Source: Planctomycetota bacterium
GTDB taxonomy: Bacteria; Planctomycetota; UBA1135
Direction of reading: 5' to 3'
Assembly: GCA_024229395.1 (NCBI GenBank)
Contig: JAAESM010000033.1
Coordinates: 124,001-188,000, forward strand
Length of the DNA stretch: 64,000 nt
In this document: positions 34,063-43,820 of the stretch, in pieces
Numbering within the stretch: the first letter of the stretch is position 1
Layout of the letters: every line of letters begins with the position of its first letter
Position numbers and translations under genes: made by a program
The notes under the pieces: model-generated
Database searches by the model: none
The model's input: the letters and a program-made list of their open reading frames with translations, nothing else
Told to the model about the DNA's origin: nothing

Positions 34063-37000
34063 TTACCGTTGCGCAGGGCTCAGGCGTTGCAAGTAACGGT
34101 CGCGAAGTTGAGTTTGATTGGACTCTAACTCGATTTTTCTGCCGCCAATCCACATCTGTTCGACCGGGTCCTGAATCAACAGGGGGTCACCCGAGGTCAG
34201 GAACAAGCTAGCGACCTTGCCCTCCTCGATGCTGCCGACGTAAGCGTCCACTCCAAGCACGCGAGCTGCGTCGAGTGTGATGGAGCGTACCGACGCCTCG
34301 CGGTCCAGTCCCCAAGCCGCTTCCGTGGCAGCCTGGAATGGCAGGTTGCGGGTGACCTCGGGGTTATCCGTGGCCAAGCCCACCGTGCAGCCAGCTTGAC
34401 GCAGCACCGAAGCATTGCGGAAAGCGCTGTCATAAGGAGCGAAGCGGCCGCGCGGAAGAAGGTGGGTGGAACTGGAGATGATGCGTGCTTGGTCGGCACC
34501 CAAGAATCCAGCCACTTTCCAAGCCTCACTGGCACCCACATAGACCACATCCAAACCACGCTCATGAGCCCATGTGCGGGCGGCCATCAAGGTCGCGGCG
34601 TTATTGGCTTCGAGGAACACAGGGGCCTGGCCAAGAGCGAAGGGCAACAAGGCACGCAAGCGTAGGTCGCGATCGAATGGGACACGCTCGGCATCGGCAA
34701 AACGGTTCATGCGGTCGGCATGTTCAAGAGCGTCGTCGAACCACTTGTCCAGTTCGGTGACTTCGTCTGGAACCTCTGGGCCATCTTCTTGCTCAAAGCC
34801 AGACACGCGTGGGAAACGAATGAACAGGCCAAGATCTTTCTGAACCACCATATCGGCAGTTGTGACGCCATCCAGTTGAATCAGCGCGCCCTTACCGCGG
34901 ATGCGTCCTGAGGTGGGGCGAGTCAACACATAAGCCACACCAGTCTTGCGTGCCACCTTGTGATGCGCACTATCGGCGTGGATAGCAGCGGCGGTGGACA
35001 GGTCCGGGTGGTCGGTGCCTGTCTCAATGTCATCGCGCGATGCGCGCAACGATCCGATCTCCCAGATGCCGGTACGGTCGACGCAGTTGATGAAGCCCGG
35101 GTAGAGATGCTTGCCGTTGGCGTTGATGATTTCCATGTCACGAGCCAATGCGATCTTGGCCTTGCCGCGGTACACCTTGACGATCAAGCCATCCTTGACT
35201 TCAACGCTGCCTACGAATGGATCCTCGGTCATCGCATGGATGATCGCGCCTTGAATCAAGTAGCTCTTGCCCAAGCCGTTGGCGGTCCAATGTTGCAGCT
35301 CTTCCTTATCAATCGTCTTCGGGGCAGGTAGCAGGCTGTTGTCGGCATCTTTGCTTTCAGCTGCAGCGAGTGCACGTAGGTGCAGGGCGAAGTCGGCCAC
35401 ACCTTGGCCATACTCGGCCCATTGTGCATCACGATCGGTGGCGGCTTCGAACAAGACCACTCCGCGTGCCAGACTCAATACGTTACGTGAATAACCACTG
35501 AGGGGCGGTCCATCAAAAACGCTTATGGTTCCATGCTTGCCCACTTCAAGGCTGCCAAGCAGATGATCCACGCGTAGTTGCTTGGCGCTGTTGATGGTGC
35601 AGCAAGCCATGGCTTCCTGCCAACTACGGTTGCCGTACAACATGGCCTTGGCGGCCTCGGTGTTGAGGCGACGAATCATCTCGTCGGAGTCGGAGTTGAT
35701 CGACACGATCACGCCCGCCTTCTGCATCAGCTCCACGTTCCATGGGATCGCGTCGCGTACTTCCAGTTTGTAGGCCCACCAATCGGAGAATGTCGACGCC
35801 ATGGCGCCAGCAGCGGCGAGTTCTGGAGCTACCTTGTAACCCTCCAACACATGCTGGAAGGTAGGTCCCAGGATCCCATACTGTTCACAGATGTCGATGA
35901 ACATCAGCAGTTCATCCGCGCGGTAACTGTGGCACTGGATGTGCACCACGTTGTCGAGGATGTCCGCCAATACTTCAAGGCGCACATCGCGGCGGAAGTT
36001 CGGCATTTGGCCAGCATTAGCCAAACGTCGACGTTCGGCATAATCCTCGGCGGCCGTGAATGCGCGGCGGTAGACCGCTTGCACACCCAAGCGCGAGTTC
36101 GGGAAACGCTTACCCCAGGAACTTGCCCAGTTTGATTGCTTGACGTTCTCGCCAAGCGCGAACTTGATGTTGCGCGCGGCTTCAGGAATCAGCAGATCAG
36201 CGATCGCAGGGACTTGATAGTTCAACTCCCAAGTCGCGGCCTGGCCACCAATCGGGTTGGCCGAACCGTGCAGTGATTGAACCACCGTGGCGCCGCCAGC
36301 CGCAGCGCGGAAGATGCCCACCGACTCAGCATGGATCATGTCGCCAACGCGACACTCGGAGGAGATCGAAACACTACCTTCGTTGATCGCATCCAGGGCA
36401 AGGTGCGAGTGTGCATCGATGATGCCGGGCATGATGTGAAGCTCACTGGCATCGACCACAGCGAAGCCACTCGGTACCACCAACTCGTCACCGACGGCGG
36501 CAATCAACCCACCTTCAATCAAGAGGTCGCCGACGTAGGGCTCACTGCCGTCCATGCAGTACAAGGTGCCGCCTTTCAGCAACACATTGCCCTTTGCCGC
36601 CAGTGCCCACTCGCTGTGTGGCAGGCGATCGGCGTGCGTCTCGACTGGCCATTGTGGGTGACCGAGATCGATGTCGACTTCTTCCTCCTCCTGTTCACCT
36701 TCTTCGGGATCCTGGTCGGATGGGTCATCTTTCTTGTCAGTGGATGATGCCGCAGTCTGCGGATCGATCAAGGATCCCGTCATTGGCACATCGCCAAACG
36801 GTGTCTTCATCTTGCCGACCAAGTCATCGCCATCGCGCCTCAGGTAGACGGTGACATCCATTTCCGGCTCTGGCACGCTGAAGTCGAACTTCGCGCGTCC
36901 GCGTTGGAACTTCACGCCAGAAGCCAACTCGGCATCGCGAGGATTGCCGAGATCGAAGACCTCAATGGTGCTTTCACTGGCATTGAACTTGGCGCCGAAA

Positions 37001-38376
37001 CGCTCCTCGCCCATTGGACTCTCGACTACCAGTTCCCAAGAACCATTAATCTCGGTGTCGGCATCGGAGGTGGAAGCCCTGTCGTCGTCGTCATCGCCAT
37101 CTTCACTTTGCTCAAACTCCCAAGCACGGCCATGACTCATGACCCATGCGAGTTGCGGTTCACCGAATGCATAAGCGCCACGTGAGATTACGAAATCACT
37201 TGGCAACTTGGACAAGCCCAAGAGCTCGGTCATGTCGGTCGAAAGAGCTTGGTAGGCGATTTCGACATCAAGGCCTGCATCGACCATCTGTTGCAGGCGG
37301 TCATTGAACTCGCCGCTCTTGGCGCTCGGTACGAGGGCGCAATCCACGCCAGCTTGCTTCAGCTTGTGAAAACCAGCGACTTGCTCAGCATGCTCGCGAC
37401 GTTGCTCTTCACGTTGCTTCAACGGATTCTGCCACCAGGAGCGCCCTTCGTCGTCATCGAGATCCAAGTCTTCCTCACTGTCTGGTGCCTCGTCGAAATC
37501 GATCACGTACAGCACGCCAATGCCTTGGACGCGCAAGCGATTGGCATGCTTCCAGGCCTCTTTGCCGCCCAGGATTAACCACTCCACGCCTTTGCTGTGA
37601 TCGAACTCTTCCTGCAAGTCGAGGAAGTTCTCGATCCGTCGTGCGCTGTTGGCGCGGAAGATGCGGCGGTTGCCAAGCTGCAAGTCTGGCGATAGGTCCG
37701 AGCGCGACTGGTCCAACAACAGTTGGCGATGTACTGCCAGCGAAGCCATGTCCGTCTGTGGGTAACCACCCATGCCGCGCATCGACATCAGCTGATGCCC
37801 GTCGCGCTGATGAATGGACTCGGCCAATGGTTTGCCGTTCAGCGCCAAGTGTGCAGCTCGCCCTTGGACCAAGCCACGGTTCGGCAACAAGTAAACGCTG
37901 GTGAATCCCTGCTCACGCCAGCTCGCGGCGGCGTCGGGATTCCAATCGGCGTGATCGGATACATGCATCCACGCGAAGAAGGAACGGTGATCGCCGTATT
38001 CCATCGCGGTCAAAGGTCCGGTGGTAGGGTCGGTCGCGGTTCCTTGATAAGGGTTCTGCGGTTGCTCGCCCCGACCACTCGGGAAGTCCGCGTGAATCAT
38101 GCCTGGGTAGAGGATCCAGTCCGCCTCGGCTTCGAGGAAGCGCGCCTGCGGGAACTCACTTGGGTCGACCGCATCACTGCGGTATTCGACTGCAAAGGCA
38201 TCGAGCATGACCACTGTCATGTCATTCTGGATCTTGCCAGGACCAGCCCAGACATCGATATTGGTGATGACCAGCGGGGCGTCGACGGGAGGCAAGGGCT
38301 CCTGGCTGGGCACGCTGGCGGCGGCAGCTGTGGAGCCGAGCAGAAAGCAAAGTAGGGTTTGGGGGAGCGCAAGCAT
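34063..38376 (-). CDS. Secreted 1437-residue protein with three tandem amidohydrolase-like domains
   Basis: The signal peptide is about 1-20. Three units follow, each starting with the composite-domain strand and a PG-[MIF]-I/N motif: about 34-450 (YPGMIHADF), about 600-1010 (MPGIIDAHSHL) and about 1040-1430 (YPGFINCVDRTG). Only the middle one has the metal-binding H-x-H (at about 651), with further His in IQCHSYRADE and FQHVLEGYK and Asp in SINSDSDEM. The outer two appear to have lost the metal site. Between units one and two is an acidic linker with Asp/Glu runs. It is probably a periplasmic imidazolonepropionase/dipeptidase-like hydrolase; the substrate is unknown. Confidence 0.85.
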   Translation of the reverse strand: MLALPQTLLCFLLGSTAAAASVPSQEPLPPVDAPLVITNIDVWAGPGKIQNDMTVVMLDAFAVEYRSDAVDPSEFPQARFLEAEADWILYPGMIHADFPSGRGEQPQNPYQGTATDPTTGPLTAMEYGDHRSFFAWMHVSDHADWNPDAAASWREQGFTSVYLLPNRGLVQGRAAHLALNGKPLAESIHQRDGHQLMSMRGMGGYPQTDMASLAVHRQLLLDQSRSDLSPDLQLGNRRIFRANSARRIENFLDLQEEFDHSKGVEWLILGGKEAWKHANRLRVQGIGVLYVIDFDEAPDSEEDLDLDDDEGRSWWQNPLKQREEQRREHAEQVAGFHKLKQAGVDCALVPSAKSGEFNDRLQQMVDAGLDVEIAYQALSTDMTELLGLSKLPSDFVISRGAYAFGEPQLAWVMSHGRAWEFEQSEDGDDDDDRASTSDADTEINGSWELVVESPMGEERFGAKFNASESTIEVFDLGNPRDAELASGVKFQRGRAKFDFSVPEPEMDVTVYLRRDGDDLVGKMKTPFGDVPMTGSLIDPQTAASSTDKKDDPSDQDPEEGEQEEEEVDIDLGHPQWPVETHADRLPHSEWALAAKGNVLLKGGTLYCMDGSEPYVGDLLIEGGLIAAVGDELVVPSGFAVVDASELHIMPGIIDAHSHLALDAINEGSVSISSECRVGDMIHAESVGIFRAAAGGATVVQSLHGSANPIGGQAATWELNYQVPAIADLLIPEAARNIKFALGENVKQSNWASSWGKRFPNSRLGVQAVYRRAFTAAEDYAERRRLANAGQMPNFRRDVRLEVLADILDNVVHIQCHSYRADELLMFIDICEQYGILGPTFQHVLEGYKVAPELAAAGAMASTFSDWWAYKLEVRDAIPWNVELMQKAGVIVSINSDSDEMIRRLNTEAAKAMLYGNRSWQEAMACCTINSAKQLRVDHLLGSLEVGKHGTISVFDGPPLSGYSRNVLSLARGVVLFEAATDRDAQWAEYGQGVADFALHLRALAAAESKDADNSLLPAPKTIDKEELQHWTANGLGKSYLIQGAIIHAMTEDPFVGSVEVKDGLIVKVYRGKAKIALARDMEIINANGKHLYPGFINCVDRTGIWEIGSLRASRDDIETGTDHPDLSTAAAIHADSAHHKVARKTGVAYVLTRPTSGRIRGKGALIQLDGVTTADMVVQKDLGLFIRFPRVSGFEQEDGPEVPDEVTELDKWFDDALEHADRMNRFADAERVPFDRDLRLRALLPFALGQAPVFLEANNAATLMAARTWAHERGLDVVYVGASEAWKVAGFLGADQARIISSSTHLLPRGRFAPYDSAFRNASVLRQAGCTVGLATDNPEVTRNLPFQAATEAAWGLDREASVRSITLDAARVLGVDAYVGSIEEGKVASLFLTSGDPLLIQDPVEQMWIGGRKIELESNQTQLRDRYLQRLSPAQR

Positions 38377-38398
38377 TCGGCGATGTTATCCTCCTCGC

Positions 38399-38791
38399 GT
38401 GAACACATCCTTGTTCGTGCTGAACCTTGTGGCCGCAGTGGCCTTGTTGGTGGTCACCCTGCTGACCGGCAAACGGCGTCAGAAACTGCTGCATATCCGC
38501 GTCGCAGTGGTCACGGTCGTGGTTTTGGGCCTGGCTATCGTGCAGGCCGACATGTATGGCCACGGCTTCCGCTTCGTGGATTGGGAACTCAAAGTCCACT
38601 TGGTCTTCGCGATCGGCTGTTTACTATCCTTGCCGCCGGTGATCTATAGCGGCTACCGCCTACGTCGCCAAAGCCGATGGCGTAAGCCGCATGTGCGGTC
38701 CGTGACCCTGTTCGTAACGCTGGCGGTGTTGGCTGTGCTGACCGCTTGCTATATGTTCCTGCATGCGGAGCCGCTGCCGGAGACTGTCTAG
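38399..38791 (+). CDS. Four-helix membrane protein of unknown function
   Basis: 130 residues from GTG 38399, right after the start of the divergent amidohydrolase gene (22 bases away). Hydrophobic helices lie near 5-20, 33-50, 65-85 and 100-120, with basic loops (GKRRQK, RLRRQSRWRKPH) that place most loops in the cytoplasm. It faintly resembles DUF420-like proteins, not enough to name. A longer frame upstream to 38207 lies antisense to the amidohydrolase and is ignored. Confidence 0.6.
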   Translation: MNTSLFVLNLVAAVALLVVTLLTGKRRQKLLHIRVAVVTVVVLGLAIVQADMYGHGFRFVDWELKVHLVFAIGCLLSLPPVIYSGYRLRRQSRWRKPHVRSVTLFVTLAVLAVLTACYMFLHAEPLPETV

Positions 38792-38824
38792 GCGCGCGTG
38801 AGAGTCGTTCGCTAAGATGTCGAG

Positions 38825-39568
38825 TTGCTGCGCCTATTGAGCGCACTTGGCATCTTCTGGTTTCATACTCAAGTCGCCGGTGCCGAAGTCGGTTATGGCG
38901 GCCTGGTGTTCTATGGCGCGATCAATCTTGCTGCGGGGGCGCCCCTTGGTTTCCTATGCCAGCGGTTTCGTTTCCAAGTTGTTGTGGGGGACCGCCAATC
39001 ATCTTTGGTATCTGCCGTTCGCATTCGTGATCTTGGTGTTGCTGGATCGTTTGCGGGGCTTAGTGAGCAAAGGAAACTTCGCAACTGCATGTGGTCTGCT
39101 AGCCATAGTTTCGTTGGCTACTGCCGAGTGGTGGCGGGAGCCAAGCTTCTCTTTGGGCTTTCCGTGGGCTACCTTTGTGCACGCCATGCCTGCGGTTTTC
39201 TTGGGCATTTTCGTTTGGGAGGACAGTCCATTCGGCAGCCGCTTCGCTGGAGCATCTTCGTCATGACGGTGATCGCTTGTGTCACTACGATCTCCATACC
39301 CGATCAAGGACTTCCATACTAGGTTGGAACCCTGGCTGCATCGGTCTTGCTGCTACCTCCGATCCAAGGTTTGCAGAGGTTTCCGGTCTCAAGGTGGTCA
39401 GGCCTGTCCTTAGGCATCTATCTGATCCATCCATTCTTCCTCGACATCTGCATGAAGTTCAACCTGTATCTTGGCCTACTCCATCCGCCAGTCATCTTCC
39501 TTGCCAGTGCTGTAACCGTCTGGGTAATCCAGAAGATACTGCCGCGATTCGCAAAGTATGTGGTCTAG
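38825..39568 (+). pseudogene. Acyltransferase-3 family membrane protein, decayed
   Basis: Fragments in two frames add up to an O-acyltransferase of the acyltransferase-3 type. The first frame has LRLLSALGIFWFHTQVAG (the usual R-x-x-A-x-x-x-V-x-x-x-H start). Near 38940 the sequence moves to another frame (SKLLWGTANHLWYLPFAFVIL ... FPWATFVHAMPAVFLGIFVW). Near 39240 it returns to the first frame, which has a TAG at 39320-39322 and then SLGIYLIHPFFLDICMKF, the last conserved helix. The final stop is at 39568, overlapping the end of glcF by 4 bases. Two shifts and one stop. Confidence 0.72.
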
Positions 39569-40734
39569 ACGCCGAGCGATTCGCGCAACAGGCTGATCGG
39601 ATGCACAATCTGCATCTTTGCATCACGCTCGCGTAACTTCGCTTCCAACTGCATCGCGCAACCAGGGTTGCCGCTGACCACTTGGGTCGCTCCAGTCTGT
39701 TGCAGGAACTTGGCCTTGCGCTGGCCGATGGCGTCGGTCAGTTCCGGTTCGCGTAGGAAGGCAGAACCTCCAGCACCACAACACATCTCCGATTCTTCGC
39801 TCTCTAGCAACTCTAATCCTGGAATCGCAAGCATGGCCGTACGCATCTCCTCAGCATCTCCAATGACATTCTGCCGATGGCATGGAGTGGCGTAAACCAC
39901 CGCGCGCTTGACAGCTTTCAGGGAACCACGCAAACCTGCGCGTGCCAAGAAGATCATGGGGTCGACCACGCCAGCATTGCTGTCCAGGCTGCCCAAGAAG
40001 GCCGCGCACCCGGCAGCGGGAACAATGATGGCATCAAAGCCTTGCAGTTGAGCCAAACTCTGTTGGCCACTTTCACGACCGGCTTGGCTGTCACCATCAT
40101 GGGCCGCTGCTGCACCGCAACAACCAAGTTGTGGCGGGCAAACCACTTTGAAGCCCTCGGCGGTGAGCGTGGCAATGCTGTCCTGAATATTGTGGCCGAA
40201 TAACTCAGCCTCTACACAGCCCAGGTGCAGTGCTACCACACCACGTTGATCGCCCGCGGCCTCGAACTCTGCACCGGGCTTGGGGCGATACAGCTTTGGC
40301 TTATGCGGCACCATATTGGCTGCTCGGCGCAAACGTTTATTCGGCAGCGATGCAGCAAGCTTCAGCAGACCGCTTTGTCGGCCAAAGCGCAAGACCTTGC
40401 CGGCCAATTTCATGCGTACACTCGAGCCCAGCCAATTGGACATCTGGCCGGAGGCCTTCGCGTGAATCTCCATATGCTCATGGAGGATCTCGCTGTACGG
40501 AACCTTCGACGGACAAGCTGGTTCACAAGCGCGGCATTGCACGCAACGTTCCAAGGCGGGCATGGCGTCGGCAACAGCCAAGCGATCTTCAGCCACTGCA
40601 CGCATCAGGAATAAACGTCCGCGTGGCGAATCAGTTTCCGACGATGTTTCGGTGTAGGTCGGACATGCTTGTAGGCATAGGCCGCAATGCATGCAATCGA
40701 GCAATCCAGGCAGAGCATCCAGGCCAGTACTCAT
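39565..40734 (-). CDS. glcF: Glycolate oxidase iron-sulfur subunit GlcF
   Basis: 389 residues from ATG 40734 (the longer frame to 40770 lies inside glcE). Two 4Fe-4S motifs are at the N-terminus: C-x-x-C-x-x-C-x-x-x-C-P in DCMHCGLCLQACP and RCVQCRACEPACP. Two CCG-type cysteine domains follow (PQLGCCGAAAAHDG; EMCCGAGGSAF). It passes electrons from the flavin subunits to the quinone pool. The ATGA overlap with glcE shows coupling in glcD-E-F order. Confidence 0.93.
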   Translation of the reverse strand: MSTGLDALPGLLDCMHCGLCLQACPTYTETSSETDSPRGRLFLMRAVAEDRLAVADAMPALERCVQCRACEPACPSKVPYSEILHEHMEIHAKASGQMSNWLGSSVRMKLAGKVLRFGRQSGLLKLAASLPNKRLRRAANMVPHKPKLYRPKPGAEFEAAGDQRGVVALHLGCVEAELFGHNIQDSIATLTAEGFKVVCPPQLGCCGAAAAHDGDSQAGRESGQQSLAQLQGFDAIIVPAAGCAAFLGSLDSNAGVVDPMIFLARAGLRGSLKAVKRAVVYATPCHRQNVIGDAEEMRTAMLAIPGLELLESEESEMCCGAGGSAFLREPELTDAIGQRKAKFLQQTGATQVVSGNPGCAMQLEAKLRERDAKMQIVHPISLLRESLGV

Positions 40735-41591
40735 GGACGTCTCCCAAAATGTGGCGCACCCGGCGCGCATGCCTCAGCGGTAGCTTCTAACCATGGCGAC
40801 GGCGTCGGCAGTTGTGTGGTCATTTGCCCCACGAAGGCCACCCTTTGCTGCTCTGCGAGTTCGAAATCCACGGGTTCCAATGCTGCGTGTTGCACCTTCA
40901 GATTGGCAAACTGAAGCAACATGTTGCCATTCTCTTCGGAAGGAAACAGCAGACGTGCCGGTGCCAGTTGATTGCGCAACTCCGGCCAAGATGCCGCTTC
41001 CACCGAGTAGTAATGCAGTTCTCTAGGCGCCGGGCGTAGGCGCAGGATCAAGCTGGTGTTGATTGCCAGCTGTCCACGCGAACCGAGCAACAAACGGGTC
41101 ACGTCGTAACCGGCAACTGACTTGACCACGCGCGCACCGCTGCGCACTGCGGTGCCGTTGGCCAGAATCCAACCGCCGCCAAGCACGAAATCGCGGCTCG
41201 GGCCGCAACTGCTGGCCAATAACGATGGCTCCGCCGACAAAAACAAGCCGCCAAGGGTGCCGGTTTCAGCACCGCGGCACATCAACGCCAGTTCTAGTCC
41301 GGTGCCTTGCAGATGCTGCTGCAGGCTGGCCATGGACATGCCGGCTTGCACCTCACAGGTTTGGTCTTCAGCATCAAGCCAAAGCAATCGATCGCAGCGC
41401 GCCAGTGATAGCCAGCAATCAGCCTTGGCAGTAGGGGCGATGCGTGCTTGGCGACTGCGCTTGCCGCATGGCAAGACGGCTTGGCCTGCAGCATGAGCTT
41501 CCCGCAGCAACTTTGGAGCATCCTCGACGCTGTCGGCGTGCACGAGCTTCGTCTGCGCGGCCGCATCCACAGAGCTATGTTGCTCAACCAT
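40731..41591 (-). CDS. glcE: Glycolate oxidase FAD-binding subunit GlcE
   Basis: 286 residues from ATG 41591, chosen because GGAAGGA lies about 8 bases upstream; the frame is open to 41633. The PCMH-type FAD domain is truncated as usual for GlcE, with VQAGMSMASLQQHLQGTGLEL and TLGGLFLSAEPSLL, then KSVAGYDVTRLLLGSRGQL. It overlaps the glcD stop by 8 bases and glcF start by 4. It forms the GlcDEF complex that oxidises glycolate (from photorespired or phytoplankton-derived carbon) to glyoxylate. Confidence 0.88.
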   Translation of the reverse strand: MVEQHSSVDAAAQTKLVHADSVEDAPKLLREAHAAGQAVLPCGKRSRQARIAPTAKADCWLSLARCDRLLWLDAEDQTCEVQAGMSMASLQQHLQGTGLELALMCRGAETGTLGGLFLSAEPSLLASSCGPSRDFVLGGGWILANGTAVRSGARVVKSVAGYDVTRLLLGSRGQLAINTSLILRLRPAPRELHYYSVEAASWPELRNQLAPARLLFPSEENGNMLLQFANLKVQHAALEPVDFELAEQQRVAFVGQMTTQLPTPSPWLEATAEACAPGAPHFGRRP

Positions 41592-43017
41592 TTTGAATCC
41601 TTCCATGGCGGTGGAAAGCTTCGGCGCAGCCACTGCCCATCGGCAAGCCGCGTCCTGGGTTCATCAAGTCGGTCGGATTGAAGACACGCCGCAAGCGTTC
41701 CATCAGCGCGATTTCTTCGGCGCCGAACTGCTCGGCCATCATGTGTTGCTTCTCTAGACCGATACCATGTTCGCCGCTGATCGAGCCGCCCAGTTCCAAG
41801 CAGCGTCGCAGGATCTTGGCTCCGGCATTTTCTACTGCCGCCGCTTGTTCTGGATCGCGCGCATCGTAAGAGAAGTGCGGATGGATATTGCCATCGCCAG
41901 CGTGGAATAGATTTGCCACCGGCAAGCCCGCTTCAGTTTGGACTTCGCCTACGTAATCCATGATCTCGGTAAGCTTAGAGCGTGGCACGACGCCATCCAT
42001 CACATAGGAATCGGGTGCCAAGCGACCAAGCGCACCACCGGCTCCTTTCCGCCCTTTCCACACCGCCAAGCGTTGTTCCGGGGTTTCAGCACGTTCCAAA
42101 CGTAACAAATCAAAGTTGTCCAACAAGGCTTCCATCTGTGGAACATCATGCTCCACAGTGGTGCTTGGTCCTTCGACTTCAATGATCAACACCGCACCGG
42201 CGTCGGTGGGTAAGCCCGCGCGATAGACCGAGTTCTCGACGGCGTTGATGGTGGCTTGATCCATGACTTCCAAGGCGACCGGGCGTAAACCTGCAGCAAC
42301 GATGGCGGATACCGCCGAACAAGCTTCGGCGATCGAATGAAAAGCAGCCATCATTGTGACCACCTTCTCCGGCACTGGCACCAATTTCAGGTACAAGCGA
42401 ACCGCAATCGCGACCGTACCCTCCGAGCCACACAGGAAACCGCGCAGATCCAGATCCTGCGCGTGGTCATGCACTTCACCCCATGTCTCGCAGCGTCCAT
42501 CGGGCAAGACCACATCTGCGGCCAACACATGATTGGCGGTGGTCCCGTGTAAGAAGCACATTGGTCCCCCGGCATTCTCAGCCATGTTGCCGCCCAAAGT
42601 ACTCACACTTTGACTCGCCGGATCCGGCGCATAACGCAGCCCGAATTTCTCAGCCGCGCGCGACAGGTCCAGATTGACCACACCGGGATCAACGATCGCG
42701 ATTCTGCGTTCGGCATCCAAGGCGTGGATCTTCTTCAAGCGGGTCATGGCGATTACCACACCGCCCTCTGCGACCAAGGCACCGCCGCTTAAACCGGTTC
42801 CAGCACCGCGCGCCGCAAACGGAACTTTGGCTGCATGTAGAACCGCCACACAAGCAGCGACCTGGTCGGCATTCTCCGGCAGGAGCACCGCCGACGGCTT
42901 ACAACGAAACAGTGTCAGCGCGTCGGACTCATAAGCCAGCAACGCAGCCGGAGTGTCTAGCAGGTAATCCTTGCCGACGATCTCTCGCAGCTGGGCTTTC
43001 CACGACTCCGCGCTCAT
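41584..43017 (-). CDS. glcD: Glycolate oxidase catalytic subunit GlcD
   Basis: 477 residues from ATG 43017; upstream codons overlap the preceding gene. FAD/PCMH domain: AARGAGTGLSGGALVAEGG, then PASQSVSTLGGNMAENAGG. The C-terminal FAD-linked oxidase domain has FHAGDGNIHPHFSYD and ISGEHGIGLEKQ. Glycolate or D-lactate would both fit this family; the adjacent glcE and glcF favour glycolate. The ATGA overlap with the upstream methyltransferase-like gene extends the operon. Confidence 0.92.
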   Translation of the reverse strand: MSAESWKAQLREIVGKDYLLDTPAALLAYESDALTLFRCKPSAVLLPENADQVAACVAVLHAAKVPFAARGAGTGLSGGALVAEGGVVIAMTRLKKIHALDAERRIAIVDPGVVNLDLSRAAEKFGLRYAPDPASQSVSTLGGNMAENAGGPMCFLHGTTANHVLAADVVLPDGRCETWGEVHDHAQDLDLRGFLCGSEGTVAIAVRLYLKLVPVPEKVVTMMAAFHSIAEACSAVSAIVAAGLRPVALEVMDQATINAVENSVYRAGLPTDAGAVLIIEVEGPSTTVEHDVPQMEALLDNFDLLRLERAETPEQRLAVWKGRKGAGGALGRLAPDSYVMDGVVPRSKLTEIMDYVGEVQTEAGLPVANLFHAGDGNIHPHFSYDARDPEQAAAVENAGAKILRRCLELGGSISGEHGIGLEKQHMMAEQFGAEEIALMERLRRVFNPTDLMNPGRGLPMGSGCAEAFHRHGRIQNG

Positions 43018-43820
43018 CGATCTCCGGGGCGCCATTTCGGCAACCAACGCGGTGTGCGCGCGCGGTAGACCGCATAGCCTTCACCGAACTCCAGTTCGGC
43101 GTCGCGCTCTTCGATAGGGGCGACCAGCAGGATCCAGGCAATCATCACGATCATCAACATCAAGCGATCGGCCGTCACTTCGGGCATGCCAATCAACAGC
43201 ATCAACAAGCCAAGGTTCAACGGCTGGCGCAGCAAGGAGTAGGGCGGCAAGGCCACGAATTCTTGCTTCGGTGTGGCGCGCCCACTCTCCAGCGCGCGAA
43301 TGTGCGGCAGGCCAATCATGCCACCAGCACCGATCACCACCGCCGACCAGATCACAAGGATCAGGCCAGGGATCTGTACCAAACGTGGCAGCACCGAGGT
43401 CCAACCATTCCACTTCCAGATCAACGGACCAGTGTCCTGCCAGAAGAAGGTCATCGCGAACAAGGTGATGCCCGTGACCAAGACGTACAGCGGACGTTCG
43501 GCGTCGGGGCCGAAGGGGCGGTTGAGAAAACGTCGGCCCCAACCGCGAGCGAAGGCCGTGTGCGTGCCGATGAAGATCAGCAGCAGGGTCAAGTCGAGGA
43601 AGAAACTACCGCCGTCGAACCGGATACGTTCGCTGCGGCTGACTCCCGACAACATACGAAGAAACCCCAAACCACCGAAGGCGGCCAAGAACGGGCCGAT
43701 GAGTAACCATACGGCCAGCCCTTGGCGTGATCTTGATTCCGGATCGAAGACCTCGGACGGGTCGTACGATTCCGGAACCGGCTCCACCCGGCGGTTTGGG
43801 GTATCTTTATTACTTGGCAC
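43014..43820 (-). CDS. NnrU / isoprenylcysteine-methyltransferase-like membrane protein
   Basis: 268 residues from GTG 43820, which overlaps the pruA stop by 11 bases; the open frame reaches 43922 but that part lies in pruA. There are about six hydrophobic helices. The C-terminal pattern LLRQPLNLGLLMLLIG ... IEERDAELEFGEGYAVYR is shared with NnrU, ICMT and MddA-like membrane methyltransferases (P/Q-P-x-x-x-G ... EER/ERD ... Y-x-x-Y). The substrate is unknown. Being between pruA and glcD, it is part of the same transcript. Confidence 0.7.
   Translation of the reverse strand: MPSNKDTPNRRVEPVPESYDPSEVFDPESRSRQGLAVWLLIGPFLAAFGGLGFLRMLSGVSRSERIRFDGGSFFLDLTLLLIFIGTHTAFARGWGRRFLNRPFGPDAERPLYVLVTGITLFAMTFFWQDTGPLIWKWNGWTSVLPRLVQIPGLILVIWSAVVIGAGGMIGLPHIRALESGRATPKQEFVALPPYSLLRQPLNLGLLMLLIGMPEVTADRLMLMIVMIAWILLVAPIEERDAELEFGEGYAVYRARTPRWLPKWRPGDR

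Noticed and set aside
36650-37500. Plus-strand frames with Asp/Val-rich sequence over the amidohydrolase linker
   Set aside because: They mirror the acidic linker on the minus strand; no domain is present.
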